The position numbers and the translations under genes are program-made. The notes beneath the pieces were generated by a model that was given only the letters and a program-made list of their open reading frames with translations, was not told where the DNA came from and ran no database searches. DNA of 64,000 nt, from contig JAHBXX010000019.1 of assembly GCA_019636245.1 (NCBI GenBank), positions 1 through 64,000 of the forward strand, in the 5' to 3' direction. This document shows positions 41,729 to 50,349 of this stretch, in pieces (within the stretch, counting starts at the first letter, position 1; each line of letters begins with the position of its first letter). This DNA is from Planctomycetota bacterium (lineage in GTDB: Bacteria > Planctomycetota > UBA1135 > UBA2386).

Positions 41729-43063
41729 ATGGCCGTGGATCCACGCGTCACCTCCACCCGCCCGCCGTCCCACGCTCCGCGCTGGCCTGACATCCTGCTG
41801 CCGGTCGCCGCGCTCGCCGCGTGGGCGCTGGCGTTCGCGGCCTCGGGCGGGTGGGCCCCGGCCGCCTTCGCGGCCGCCGGCGCCGCCACCGGCCTCGCCG
41901 TGCTCTACCCCTGGTGCCGTCGCCGGGCGCAGCAGGTGGTCGACGGCGCGACCTGGGCGGCGCAGCGCGGTCGGGCCGAGGCGGAGGCCCAGAGCGCCCG
42001 CTTCTCGGCGCGCTGGCAGGCGATCGTCGACACCGCCACCGAGGGCATCGTCACGATCGACGACCGCGGCCTGGTCGAGACGCTGAACGGCGCGGCCGAA
42101 CGGCTGTTCGGCTGGCGCGCCGACGAACTGGTCGGCCGCAACGTCGCCGTGCTGATGCCTTCACCCTTCTGCGACGAACACGACGGCTACCTGCAGCGCT
42201 ACCTCACCACCGGCGAGCGGCGCATCATCGGCATCGGCCGCGAGGTGCTCGGCAAACGCCGCGACGGCAGCGAGTTCCCGATCGATCTGTCGGTCGGCGA
42301 GGGTTCGGTCGGCGGTCGGCGCTTCTTCACCGCGGTGATCCGCGACATCAGCGACCGCAAGCAGATGCAGTCCAAGCTCGGCCAGGCCGAGCGGCTGGCC
42401 GCCGTCGGCGAACTGGCGGCCGGCGTCGCCCACGAGATCAACAACCCGATCAACACCATCATCAACTGCGCGCAGCTGATCGAGGACGGCGACGACGCCC
42501 GGTCGAACTGCCGCGTGATCCTCGAGGAGGGCGAGCGCGTGGCCGAGATCGTGCGCGACCTGCTGCAGTTCGCCCGCGACGATCGGGCCCAGCCGCAGCC
42601 GACCGCGCTCTCGGAGGTGGTGGCGCGCACCCTGCGCCTCGTCGGCGAGAACTGGAAGCGGCACGGCATCCAGCTGTGCGTCGACGTGCCCGACGACCTG
42701 CCGCCGGTGCTGTCGCGGCCGCAGCAGGTGCAGCAGGTGCTGCTGAACCTGCTGATCAACGCCAAGGACGCGCTGCTGCAGGAGGCGCGCGACGGCCGCC
42801 GCGTCGACCTGACGGCCTGCTGCGCCGACGGCGGCGTGCGGTTCTCGGTGCAGGACAACGGCCCCGGCATCCCGTCCGCGCTCGGCGACCGCATCTTCGA
42901 GCCGTTCGTCACCACCAAGCGCGCGCGCGGCGGCACCGGCCTCGGCCTGTCGATCAGCCGGAGCCTCGTCGAGAGCCACGGCGGCAGCATCCGGGTGCAC
43001 AGCGAACCGGGCGCCGGCGCCCGCTTCGACGTCTGGCTGCCGATCGCCACGAACCACGACTGA
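41729..43063 (+). CDS. fixL: FixL-like heme-PAS oxygen-sensing histidine kinase
   Basis: 444 residues. Two membrane helices (about 20-40 and 43-62), PAS domain 93-210, HisKA with GVAHEINNPIN (H235), and HATPase with NLLINAKDALL, VQDNGPGIP and GGTGLGLSIS. The PAS domain reads EHDGYLQRYLTTGERRIIGI then GR. This aligns with rhizobial FixL so that H151 matches the proximal heme ligand (His200 in B. japonicum), R157 matches Arg206 and R171 matches Arg220, the residue that reads O2. The 20-residue His-Arg spacing is exact. It should bind heme and be inhibited by oxygen. It is divergent from the REC-kinase/regulator pair and faces the cbb3 cluster. Confidence 0.85.
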   Translation: MAVDPRVTSTRPPSHAPRWPDILLPVAALAAWALAFAASGGWAPAAFAAAGAATGLAVLYPWCRRRAQQVVDGATWAAQRGRAEAEAQSARFSARWQAIVDTATEGIVTIDDRGLVETLNGAAERLFGWRADELVGRNVAVLMPSPFCDEHDGYLQRYLTTGERRIIGIGREVLGKRRDGSEFPIDLSVGEGSVGGRRFFTAVIRDISDRKQMQSKLGQAERLAAVGELAAGVAHEINNPINTIINCAQLIEDGDDARSNCRVILEEGERVAEIVRDLLQFARDDRAQPQPTALSEVVARTLRLVGENWKRHGIQLCVDVPDDLPPVLSRPQQVQQVLLNLLINAKDALLQEARDGRRVDLTACCADGGVRFSVQDNGPGIPSALGDRIFEPFVTTKRARGGTGLGLSISRSLVESHGGSIRVHSEPGAGARFDVWLPIATNHD

Positions 43064-43099
43064 GAGCCCGGCCCTGGCCAGGCCCTCCCCGCGGCACCG

Positions 43100-44554
43100 T
43101 CAGCGGCGCGGCCCGGGGCCCAGCAGCGGTGCCGTCGCCAGCCGCGTCAGGTCGCCGTCCGGCTCGCCGCAGCGCACCTCGATCTCCGCCTTCAGGCCGG
43201 CCTTGAACGCCGCCCGCGGCACGAACACGTGCACCGGGATGCGCCGGTCGGCGAGCGAATCCAGTTCGACCTCGAGATCGGCGACGATGGTCTCGGCCCC
43301 CTCGGGACCGAGCACGGCGAGCGTGAAGGTGCGCCGCCCCGGCCGCTTGTTGATCAGCTGCAGGTCGAACACGTTGTGCACGCGATCGCCCTCGAGCTGG
43401 TAGGCGCGACCGGGGGCGCGCACGAGGCTCGCCTCGAACGGCCGCCGCCGCGTGAGCGCCAGGCCGAACACCGACATGCCCACCAGCAGCAGCGCCGCGT
43501 AGAGCGCCACCCGGCCGCGCAGGAAGCGGCGCCGCCCGGTGTCGAAGCCGCGCTGGCTGTCGTAGCGCACGAGCCCGCGCGGGCGGCCGAGCTTCGCCAT
43601 CACGTCGTCGCAGGCGTCGATGCAGTTGGCGCAGCCGACGCACTCGAGCTGCGTGCCGTTGCGGATGTCGATGCCGGTCGGACAGACGGCGACGCAGCGG
43701 TAGCAGTCGACGCAGTCCCCCGCCCCCGCCTGCCCCGCCGGTCCACGCGGTTCGCCGCGCCGCTGGTCGTAGCCGACCAGGATCGTGTCGGGGTCGTAGA
43801 GCGCGCCCTGCAGGCGGCCGTACGGGCACACCACGATGCACAGCTGCTCGCGGAACCAGGTGAAGTCGACGAACAGCAGCAGCGTCGCGACGACGCTGAA
43901 CACGAACGCGGTCGGGTGGTGGCTCGGCGACGAGGTCACCGCCTCGAGCAGCACCTCGCTCGGCATGAAGTAGCCGAGGAAGCTGTGGGAGATCACGGCG
44001 GCGATCAGGAAGAACACCACCATCTTGGCGCCGCGCCTGGCCAGCTTGGCGCCGTTCATCGGCGCCTTGTCGAGCCTGGCCCGTGCCGCCGGCGGGCCCT
44101 CGATCCAGCGCTCGATGCGCCGGAACACGCCCTCGAGGAAGACCGTCTGCGGGCAGGCGTAGCCGCACCACATGCGGCCGAACAGCGCGGCGATGACGAA
44201 CAGGGCGAAGCCCAGCCCGGTGACCAGGAAGAACGCGTACCAGAAGTCCTGCGCGTTGAAGGTCTGTCCGAACAGGTAGAAGTGCCGCGACTGGATGTCG
44301 ATCAGGAACGCCGGGTGGCCGCCGATGCGCAGCCAGGGCAGGACCAGGTAGACGGCGATCAGCACGGTCCAGAGCAGGTTCTTCCACCGCTGGAAACGGC
44401 CGCGCACATCGGCCGGGTGGATCGCGTTGCGCGACCCGTCCGGGTTGATGCTGAACAGCGAGTCGACGTCGGGGCGCCGCACCACGGGCCGGCCCTTGCC
44501 GACCACCGGCTTCTGCACCACGCCGCCTTCGGGCGGTCCACCGTCTGCGCTCAT
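43100..44554 (-). CDS. ccoG: cbb3 oxidase maturation protein CcoG (FixG/RdxA)
   Basis: 484 residues. Membrane helices near 58-75, 100-125, 180-200, 225-243 and 345-365. WCGYACPQTVFLEG and the ferredoxin-type cysteine clusters CVDCYRCVAVCP and CVGCANCIDACD give two 4Fe-4S sites. A C-terminal immunoglobulin-like domain (FDLQLINKRPGRRTFTLAVL) faces the periplasm. CcoG reduces Cu(II) to Cu(I) for oxidase assembly. It is the distal gene of the cco operon, 27 nt after ccoP. Confidence 0.93.
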   Translation of the reverse strand: MSADGGPPEGGVVQKPVVGKGRPVVRRPDVDSLFSINPDGSRNAIHPADVRGRFQRWKNLLWTVLIAVYLVLPWLRIGGHPAFLIDIQSRHFYLFGQTFNAQDFWYAFFLVTGLGFALFVIAALFGRMWCGYACPQTVFLEGVFRRIERWIEGPPAARARLDKAPMNGAKLARRGAKMVVFFLIAAVISHSFLGYFMPSEVLLEAVTSSPSHHPTAFVFSVVATLLLFVDFTWFREQLCIVVCPYGRLQGALYDPDTILVGYDQRRGEPRGPAGQAGAGDCVDCYRCVAVCPTGIDIRNGTQLECVGCANCIDACDDVMAKLGRPRGLVRYDSQRGFDTGRRRFLRGRVALYAALLLVGMSVFGLALTRRRPFEASLVRAPGRAYQLEGDRVHNVFDLQLINKRPGRRTFTLAVLGPEGAETIVADLEVELDSLADRRIPVHVFVPRAAFKAGLKAEIEVRCGEPDGDLTRLATAPLLGPGPRR

Positions 44555-44581
44555 GACCGGGGAACGCCGCCGCAGGCGGCG

Positions 44582-45163
44582 TTATTGCTCCCGCTTGGCG
44601 TTCGGCTCCGGCGCCTTGCCCGGCACGTTGCTGTGCTTGATCGACAGCACGTAGGCGGTCGTGCGCAGCACGAACTGCATGCCCTTGCTGGTGTGCTCCG
44701 GCATGCCGCCCATGTAGCCGTTCGCCGGATCGGCGGCGCGACCCTTCAGGATCGACGTGTAGATGTCCATCGGCCGGCCGCCGTAGACCCACATGTCGTC
44801 GGTCAGGTTCGGGCCGACCAGGCCGCCGCCGTCGGCGCGATGGCACAGCGCGCAATGCGTCATGTCCTGGAACAGCGCCTTGCCCTCGGCGACGAACGCC
44901 GGCTCCTGCGCCAGCTTCAGCAGCATCTCGTCGGTGACCGGATTCGCGGCCAGCTGCTGCTCCAGCCGCAACGCCGCCTCGCGCTGCTCGAGCTGGTAGG
45001 CCTCGCCCGGCAGCGCGCCGGTGCCGATCGTGTGGAAGTGGATCCAGTAGAAGACGGAGAAGATGCAGGCGCCGTAGAAGGTCCACAGCCACCAGTTCGG
45101 CAGGCGGTTGTCGAACTCCTCGATGCCGTCGAAGGTGTGGCTCCGGGTCGCGTTGGTGCTCAT
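44582..45163 (-). CDS. ccoP: cbb3 oxidase subunit III, short monoheme form
   Basis: 193 residues. The N-terminal FixP domain FDGIEEFDNRLPNWWLW and one membrane helix (about 25-45) are typical. There is a single CALCH heme site (C104, C107, H108) with a likely Met ligand in MGGMPEH (about 151-157). Usual CcoP is near 290-310 residues with two heme domains, so one c-heme domain is absent. The C-terminus is intact (AYVLSIKH then a charged tail), so this looks like a compact variant rather than a truncation. Confidence 0.9.
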   Translation of the reverse strand: MSTNATRSHTFDGIEEFDNRLPNWWLWTFYGACIFSVFYWIHFHTIGTGALPGEAYQLEQREAALRLEQQLAANPVTDEMLLKLAQEPAFVAEGKALFQDMTHCALCHRADGGGLVGPNLTDDMWVYGGRPMDIYTSILKGRAADPANGYMGGMPEHTSKGMQFVLRTTAYVLSIKHSNVPGKAPEPNAKREQ

Positions 45164-45170
45164 GGCGGGT

Positions 45171-45344
45171 TCACTCCGATTGGCTGTCGTTCTCGAGCGG
45201 CAGCGAGGCCATGCGCCGGTACTCGGGCGCCCGGGAACGCTGGCAGATGCGGATCACGACCACGCCGAAGATCGCGACGAAGATGCCCATCGCGATCAGC
45301 GGCAGGTCGTAGAGGGAGGTGTTGGCGAGGAACTGGCGCAGCAT
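45171..45344 (-). CDS. ccoQ: cbb3 oxidase small subunit CcoQ
   Basis: 57 residues. Sequence runs from MLRQFLANTSLYDLPLIAMG through one membrane helix (about 14-33, IFVAIFGVVVIRI) to a short cytoplasmic tail ending NDSQSE. It sits between ccoNO (1 base upstream) and ccoP (7 bases downstream), the classic CcoQ place. CcoQ stabilises the oxidase complex. Confidence 0.85.
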   Translation of the reverse strand: MLRQFLANTSLYDLPLIAMGIFVAIFGVVVIRICQRSRAPEYRRMASLPLENDSQSE

Positions 45345-45345
45345 G

Positions 45346-47712
45346 TCAGCGACCTCCTTCGATCGACGCCGCCTGGCTGCCGGCCGGCTCGAGGTTGCGG
45401 CCGAGCCGCATCAGGTAGGCGATCAGCGCGACGATCTCGCTGTCCGGATCGGCGCCTTCCTTGCCCTGGGTCGTCAGGTTGGCGACGACCGCGGCCGCCT
45501 GGGCGCGGTAGTCGCCGCCGGCGTTGGCGATCTGTTCGTCGGTGTAGGGCGTGCCGAGCTTCTTCAGCACGCGCATCTTGTCGGCGGCGATCGCCGCGTC
45601 GGCCTTCTGGTCGTAGAGCCAGGGGTAGGCCGGCATGATCGACAGGTTCTGGTCGAGCGAGTACGGCTGCCCGTAGCGCGGGTCGAGCATGTGGTCCCAG
45701 TGCCAGGCCTCGTTGTACTTGAGCCCCACCCGCGCGAGGTCCGGACCGGTGCGCTTGCTGCCCCATTGGAACGGGTGGTCCCACATCGACTCCTCGATGC
45801 GGCTCGGCGCGCCGTAGCGGATCTGCTCGCTGCGGAACGGCCGGATCATCTGCGAGTGGCAGACGTAGCAGCCCTCGCGCACGTAGACGTCGCGGCCGGT
45901 GAGTTCGAGCGCCGTGTAGGGCTTGACGCACATCTCGCCGTTCTGCGCCAGCGGCACCTGCTTGTCGGTGATCAGGCCGGGCAGCAGCTCGAACACGCCG
46001 CCGACGACCACCGCCAGCAGCGTCAGCACGGTGAACGCCAGCGGCCGCGATTCCACGTGCTCGTGCCACGTGTGGCGCCCCTGCGCCGTCGACCGGAACA
46101 GCATGCCGGCGGCGAAGGCGACGATCGCCGCCAGCAGCACGAAGCCGAGCACCGCGAGGCCGACGCTCGGCATCGCGAACAAGGTCGCCGCGCCGAGACC
46201 GAGGAAGCTCAGCACGACCGGCTTGCTGCAGACCAGCTGGATCGTCGTCGGCTCGCCGGGCAGCGGCGCGATGCGCGTGACCGCGACCTCGGCCTCGATC
46301 GTCGTCGCGCGTCCGGCCATCGCCGTCGCGACCAGGTTGTAGGCCATCAGCAGCCAGCCGAGCACGAACATGCCGCCGCCGATGCTGCGGGCGACGTACA
46401 TCAGCTGCTGGCTGTTGATGATCGCGTTCCAGTCCGGATACTGCAGGCCGCCGTCGCCGAGTTCGGCGCGCCACATCAGGCCCTGGCTGATGCCGCTGAC
46501 CCACATCGCGGCGACGTAGATCAGGATGCCGAAGGTGCCGATCCAGAAGTGGTAGTCGGCGAGCTTCTGGCTGTGCAGCTTGGTGCCGTAGAGCTTCGGC
46601 ACCAGCCAGTAGAACATGCCCGCGGCCATGAAGCCGTTCCAGCCGAGCGCGCCCGAGTGCACGTGGCCGATGATCCAGTCGGTGTAGTGGCCGAGCGCGC
46701 TGACCGACTTGATCGACAGCAGCGGACCCTCGAAGGTCGCCATGCCGTAGAAGGTCACGCCGGCGACGAAGAACTTCAGCACCGGATCGGTGCGCACCTT
46801 GTGCCAGGCGCCGCGCAGCGTCAGCAGGCCGTTCAGCATGCCGCCCCAGGACGGCGCCCACAGCATCAGGCTGAACAGCATGCCGAGCGACTGGGCCCAG
46901 TCGGGCAGCGCGGTGTTCAGCAGGTGGTGCGGGCCGGCCCAGATGTAGATGAACACCAGCGCCCAGAAGTGCACGATCGACAGCCGGTAGCTGAACACCG
47001 GCCGGTCCGCCGCCTTGGGCAGGAAGTAGTACATGATCCCGAGGATCGGCGTCGTCAGGAAGAACGCGACCGCGTTGTGGCCGTACCACCACTGCGTCAG
47101 CGCGTCCTGCGCGCCGGAGAACACGCCGTAGCTCTTCGTGCCCGTCACCGGCAGCGACAGGTTGTTGACGATGTAGAGCACGGCGATGGTCAGGATCGTC
47201 GAGATGTAGAACCAGATCGCGACGTAGAGGTTCTTCTCGTTGCGGATCGCCAGCGACCAGAAGAAGTTGATCGCGAAGGCGACCCAGACCAGCACGACCG
47301 CGATGTCGAGGAACCACTCGAGCTCGGCGTACTCCTTCGACTGCGTGATGCCGAGCGGCAGCGTGATCGCGGCGCCCAGGATGATCAGCTGCCAGCCCCA
47401 CAGGTGCACGCGGCTGAGCAGGTCCGACGCCATGCGCGTCTTCAGCAGCCGCTGCGTCGAGTAGTAGATGCCGGCGAACATCATGTTGCCGACCAGCGCG
47501 AAGATCACCGCGTTGGTGTGCAGGGGGCGCAGCCGACCGAACGTCAGGAACGACGTGTCGAAGCTGAGGAACGGGAAGCTCATCTGCAGGGCGATGACCA
47601 ACCCGACGAGCAGGCCGATCGCGCCCCAGGCGACGCTGGCCCAGACGAAGCCGCGCACGATGGCGTCGTCGTAGGTGATGCGGCGCGTCACGGTCTCAGT
47701 GGCTGGATTCAT
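45346..47712 (-). CDS. ccoNO: Fused cbb3 oxidase catalytic subunit CcoN-CcoO
   Basis: 788 residues, a CcoN (about 1-480) joined to a CcoO (about 540-788). CcoN part: LRPLHTNAVIF (heme b His), QWWYGHNAVAFF and FIYIWAGPHHLL (CuB His), and YTDWIIGHVHSGALGWNGF (heme b/b3 His). CcoO part: a membrane helix about 555-575, ALELTGRDVYVREGC and VCHSQMIRPF with CxxCH at C615-C618-H619, then MPAYPWLYDQ. Separate genes are normal in proteobacteria; fusion is known from other phyla. The linker contains an extra pair of helices. It overlaps ccoS by 17 bases. Confidence 0.95.
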   Translation of the reverse strand: MNPATETVTRRITYDDAIVRGFVWASVAWGAIGLLVGLVIALQMSFPFLSFDTSFLTFGRLRPLHTNAVIFALVGNMMFAGIYYSTQRLLKTRMASDLLSRVHLWGWQLIILGAAITLPLGITQSKEYAELEWFLDIAVVLVWVAFAINFFWSLAIRNEKNLYVAIWFYISTILTIAVLYIVNNLSLPVTGTKSYGVFSGAQDALTQWWYGHNAVAFFLTTPILGIMYYFLPKAADRPVFSYRLSIVHFWALVFIYIWAGPHHLLNTALPDWAQSLGMLFSLMLWAPSWGGMLNGLLTLRGAWHKVRTDPVLKFFVAGVTFYGMATFEGPLLSIKSVSALGHYTDWIIGHVHSGALGWNGFMAAGMFYWLVPKLYGTKLHSQKLADYHFWIGTFGILIYVAAMWVSGISQGLMWRAELGDGGLQYPDWNAIINSQQLMYVARSIGGGMFVLGWLLMAYNLVATAMAGRATTIEAEVAVTRIAPLPGEPTTIQLVCSKPVVLSFLGLGAATLFAMPSVGLAVLGFVLLAAIVAFAAGMLFRSTAQGRHTWHEHVESRPLAFTVLTLLAVVVGGVFELLPGLITDKQVPLAQNGEMCVKPYTALELTGRDVYVREGCYVCHSQMIRPFRSEQIRYGAPSRIEESMWDHPFQWGSKRTGPDLARVGLKYNEAWHWDHMLDPRYGQPYSLDQNLSIMPAYPWLYDQKADAAIAADKMRVLKKLGTPYTDEQIANAGGDYRAQAAAVVANLTTQGKEGADPDSEIVALIAYLMRLGRNLEPAGSQAASIEGGR

Positions 47713-47911
47713 GGGAGTCTCGCAGGATCTCGGGAGAGGGATGCGGGGGTTCGCCGGGCCCGGGACGCACGTCGGCGTCGTCCTCGAGCGGCAGCAGGCA
47801 CAGGCGTTCGGCCTCGTGGCAGTCGCCCTGCCGCGCGGAGAACACGAACAGCACGATCGCGCCGACCACGAGCGCCAGGCTGCAGAACAGCAGCAGCGGC
47901 ACGATGCTCAT
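47696..47911 (-). CDS. ccoS: cbb3 oxidase maturation protein CcoS
   Basis: 71 residues from ATG 47911. One membrane helix (about 4-27, PLLLFCSLALVVGAIVLFVF) followed by FSARQGDCHEAERLCLLPLEDD, the short acidic motif that marks CcoS. It is needed for cofactor insertion into CcoN. The start overlaps the ccoI stop (ATGA) and the end overlaps ccoNO. The Pro/His-rich tail after residue 50 is longer than usual. Confidence 0.8.
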   Translation of the reverse strand: MSIVPLLLFCSLALVVGAIVLFVFSARQGDCHEAERLCLLPLEDDADVRPGPGEPPHPSPEILRDSHESSH

Positions 47912-50334
47912 GCCGCCCTCCGGGCCCGCTGGAAGCGCGTCGCCGTGTGCAGCACCAGCGCGGCCGAGCTGATCGGCATCAGGATCGCGCACAGCACCGG
48001 CGTCATCGCCGCCAGGAAGCAGGCGACGAGCGTCGAGGCGTTGTAGCAGAGCGCCAGCGTCAGGTTGGTGCGCACGACGCGCGCGTGCAGGTCGGCGACC
48101 TCAAACACCGCCAGCACGGCGCCCGCCTGGGCGCTGCGGAAGCAGAAGTCCGCCCGCGCCGGCAGCACCGGCCGGTCCATCGCCGGCGTGCCGGCGCAGA
48201 AGGCGGCGGCGAACGCCGGCGCGTCGTTGAGCCCGTCGCCGACCATCATCACGTCGCCGCGGTCGATCGCCGCGACCGCCGCCGCCTTGTCGGCCGGCGA
48301 CATGCCGCCGCGGGCGCGGGCGCCGGGGATGCCCAGCGCCGCCGCGGCGCGGGCCACGCGATCGGGCCGGTCGCCGGACAGCAGGTGCACTTCGAGGCCG
48401 CGCGCGGCGAGGTTCGCCACCTCGGCGGCGGCGCCGGCGCGGAAGTCCTCCTCGAGCTCGAACCGCGCCACCAGCTCGCCGTCGCGCGCGAGCACGCATT
48501 CGCGACCTGCGCCGGCGGCGCCGGCCAGGCCCGCGAACTCGCGGCCGCCGAGGCGCCACTCGACGCCGTCGTGACGGCCGACGAGGCCGCGGCCGGGGAT
48601 CTCCTCGATCACCATGCCGGCGACGAACGGCGCCCGGCCCAGACCCTGCAGGATCGCCTGGCTGACCGGATGGTTGCTGCTCGCCGCCAGCGTCGCCAGC
48701 GCCGGCAGCGCCGCCGCCGGCAGCGGTGCGGCGGCCCGGGCGCGCAGCCCGCCGTGGGTCACCGTGCCGGTCTTGTCGAACACGACCTTGCGCACGCAGC
48801 GCGCCTTGTCGAGCAGGCTGCGGCTGCGCACGAACACGCCGCGCCGCCGCAGCAGCGCCAGCGCCAGATGGAAGGCAAGCGGCGTGGCGATGCCCATCGC
48901 GCACGGACACGTGATCACCAGCACCGACACGGCGACCGGCAGCGACCGGCTCGGATCGAGGAACGCCCACACGGCGGCGCCGAGTCCGGCCGCGACCAGG
49001 ACCCCGGCCGCGTACGAGCGGTTCAGGCGGTCCCAGAACCGCACCCGCCCGCGCGTGTCCTCGCGATCGACCGGTTCCTGGCCGAGCAGCTGGCCGAGCC
49101 CCGAACTGGCGAAGTCGGTGCGCGCCTCGGCCACGACCGGCGTGCGCCCGGCCTGGAAGGCGCCCGCCGGCACCAGGGCGCCGGCCGCGAACGCACGCGG
49201 CTCGCTCTCGCCGTCGATCCAGTCGAGCGAGAACGTGCCCGCGGCCAGCAGCCGCACCTGCACGGGCACCAGGTCTCCCGGCGCCAGCAGCAGCCGGTCG
49301 CCGGCGCAAAGCCGCTGCACCGGCACCAGTTCGACGGCGTCCTCGCGCACGCGGCGGGCCCGCATGTGCTCGGCGCCGTCGTCGGCCAGCACCTGGTCGC
49401 GGCTCTGCGCCAGCGTGCGCTGCTGCAGGAACCGCCCGCCGAGCATGAAGGCGATGAAGATCGCCACCGTGTCGAAGTAGGTCGCGCCGCCGGTCAGCTG
49501 GCCGTGCACCGAGCCCGCCCACGCGGTCACGAGGCCGAGCGAGATCGGCAGGTCCATGTGCACGACGCCGGCGCGCACCCCGGCCAGCGCCGTGCGGAAG
49601 AACACCGGTCCGCCGACGACGACGCTCAGCGTCCCGAGCCCGAGCAGCACCCAGCCGAACAGCGGCCGCAGCGCGCCGTCGCCGGCGACGCTGCCGGCGG
49701 CCACCGTGTCGAGCCCGAAGTAGAGGCTGACGGCCAGGATCATCGCGTTCATCGCGATGGCGGCGCAGATGCCGAGCCGCAGCAGCAGCGAGGTGTCGCG
49801 CGCCAGCCGGCGGCTGGCCGGCGCCATCGGGTAGCCGAAGCGCGCCGCCCGGGCCAGGAACGCCGCCGCCGCGCCGCTGCCGCGGTCGTAGACCAGCGTC
49901 GCCCGGCCGAGCGACGGATCGAGCCGCAGGTCGCGCGCGCCGGGCAGGCGCCGCCACAGCGTCTGCAGCAGCCAGACGCAGGCGGCGCAGCGGATGCCCT
50001 GCACGTCGACGGCGAGCCGCACCACCGGCGCGTCGCCGCTCGCCGCCTCGAGGTCGGGCAACCAGTCGAACGACGGCGACCGCGGCACGTCGCCGACCGC
50101 GCCCGTGCGCTGGCCGCCGAGGTCGTAGAAGCGCAGCAGCCCTTCGTCGCGCAGCAACCCGTGCACCGCCTCGCAGCCGGCGCAGCAGAACGCCGAACTG
50201 CGCCGTTCGCCGGGCACCGGTAGGCCGCAGTGCGTACACTGCGCCGCCCCCGCCGCGTCCCGCGTCGCCGCCACCGGAGAAATCCGGAGGCGCGACGACC
50301 GTTCGGGTTCGGTGACCAACGGTCGCGGCCGCAC
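47908..50334 (-). CDS. ccoI: Copper-transporting P-type ATPase CcoI (FixI)
   Basis: About 808 residues from GTG 50334; TTG 50319 is an alternative and no ATG is near. An N-terminal Cys-rich zinc-ribbon-like segment (CTHCGLPVP, FCCAGCEAVHGLL) is followed by a heavy-metal domain VQGIRCAACVWLL. Then eight membrane helices, CPC in VITCPCAMG, DKTGTVTHGG (phosphorylated Asp), SNHPVSQA (His-Pro motif) and VGDGLNDAPA. It supplies Cu for the CcoN heme-Cu centre. It heads the operon ccoI-S-NO-Q-P-G and is divergent from the SafE-type gene. Confidence 0.92.
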   Translation of the reverse strand: MRPRPLVTEPERSSRLRISPVAATRDAAGAAQCTHCGLPVPGERRSSAFCCAGCEAVHGLLRDEGLLRFYDLGGQRTGAVGDVPRSPSFDWLPDLEAASGDAPVVRLAVDVQGIRCAACVWLLQTLWRRLPGARDLRLDPSLGRATLVYDRGSGAAAAFLARAARFGYPMAPASRRLARDTSLLLRLGICAAIAMNAMILAVSLYFGLDTVAAGSVAGDGALRPLFGWVLLGLGTLSVVVGGPVFFRTALAGVRAGVVHMDLPISLGLVTAWAGSVHGQLTGGATYFDTVAIFIAFMLGGRFLQQRTLAQSRDQVLADDGAEHMRARRVREDAVELVPVQRLCAGDRLLLAPGDLVPVQVRLLAAGTFSLDWIDGESEPRAFAAGALVPAGAFQAGRTPVVAEARTDFASSGLGQLLGQEPVDREDTRGRVRFWDRLNRSYAAGVLVAAGLGAAVWAFLDPSRSLPVAVSVLVITCPCAMGIATPLAFHLALALLRRRGVFVRSRSLLDKARCVRKVVFDKTGTVTHGGLRARAAAPLPAAALPALATLAASSNHPVSQAILQGLGRAPFVAGMVIEEIPGRGLVGRHDGVEWRLGGREFAGLAGAAGAGRECVLARDGELVARFELEEDFRAGAAAEVANLAARGLEVHLLSGDRPDRVARAAAALGIPGARARGGMSPADKAAAVAAIDRGDVMMVGDGLNDAPAFAAAFCAGTPAMDRPVLPARADFCFRSAQAGAVLAVFEVADLHARVVRTNLTLALCYNASTLVACFLAAMTPVLCAILMPISSAALVLHTATRFQRARRAA

Positions 50335-50343
50335 GGCTAGCCA
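50334..50343. promoter_or_regulatory. Palindromic divergent -10 candidate between ccoI and the SafE-type gene
   Basis: GGCTAGCC (50336-50343 less two outer bases on the left) is a perfect palindrome lying between the two divergent starts. Read rightwards it gives TAGCCA 6 nt before ATG 50350; read leftwards it gives TAGCCG just before the ccoI N-terminus. Neither hexamer ends in T, so the call is weaker than others. Confidence 0.35.
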
Positions 50344-50349
50344 ATGCCC

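Noticed and set aside
43071..43085. GGCCCTGGCCAGGCC near-palindrome between fixL-like gene and ccoG
   Set aside because: Imperfect and too short for a confident terminator or operator between convergent genes.
45319..50223. 1634-residue plus-strand open frame
   Set aside because: It lies opposite the unmistakable ccoNO and ccoI genes and consists of Arg/Gln/His/Val-rich antisense sequence.
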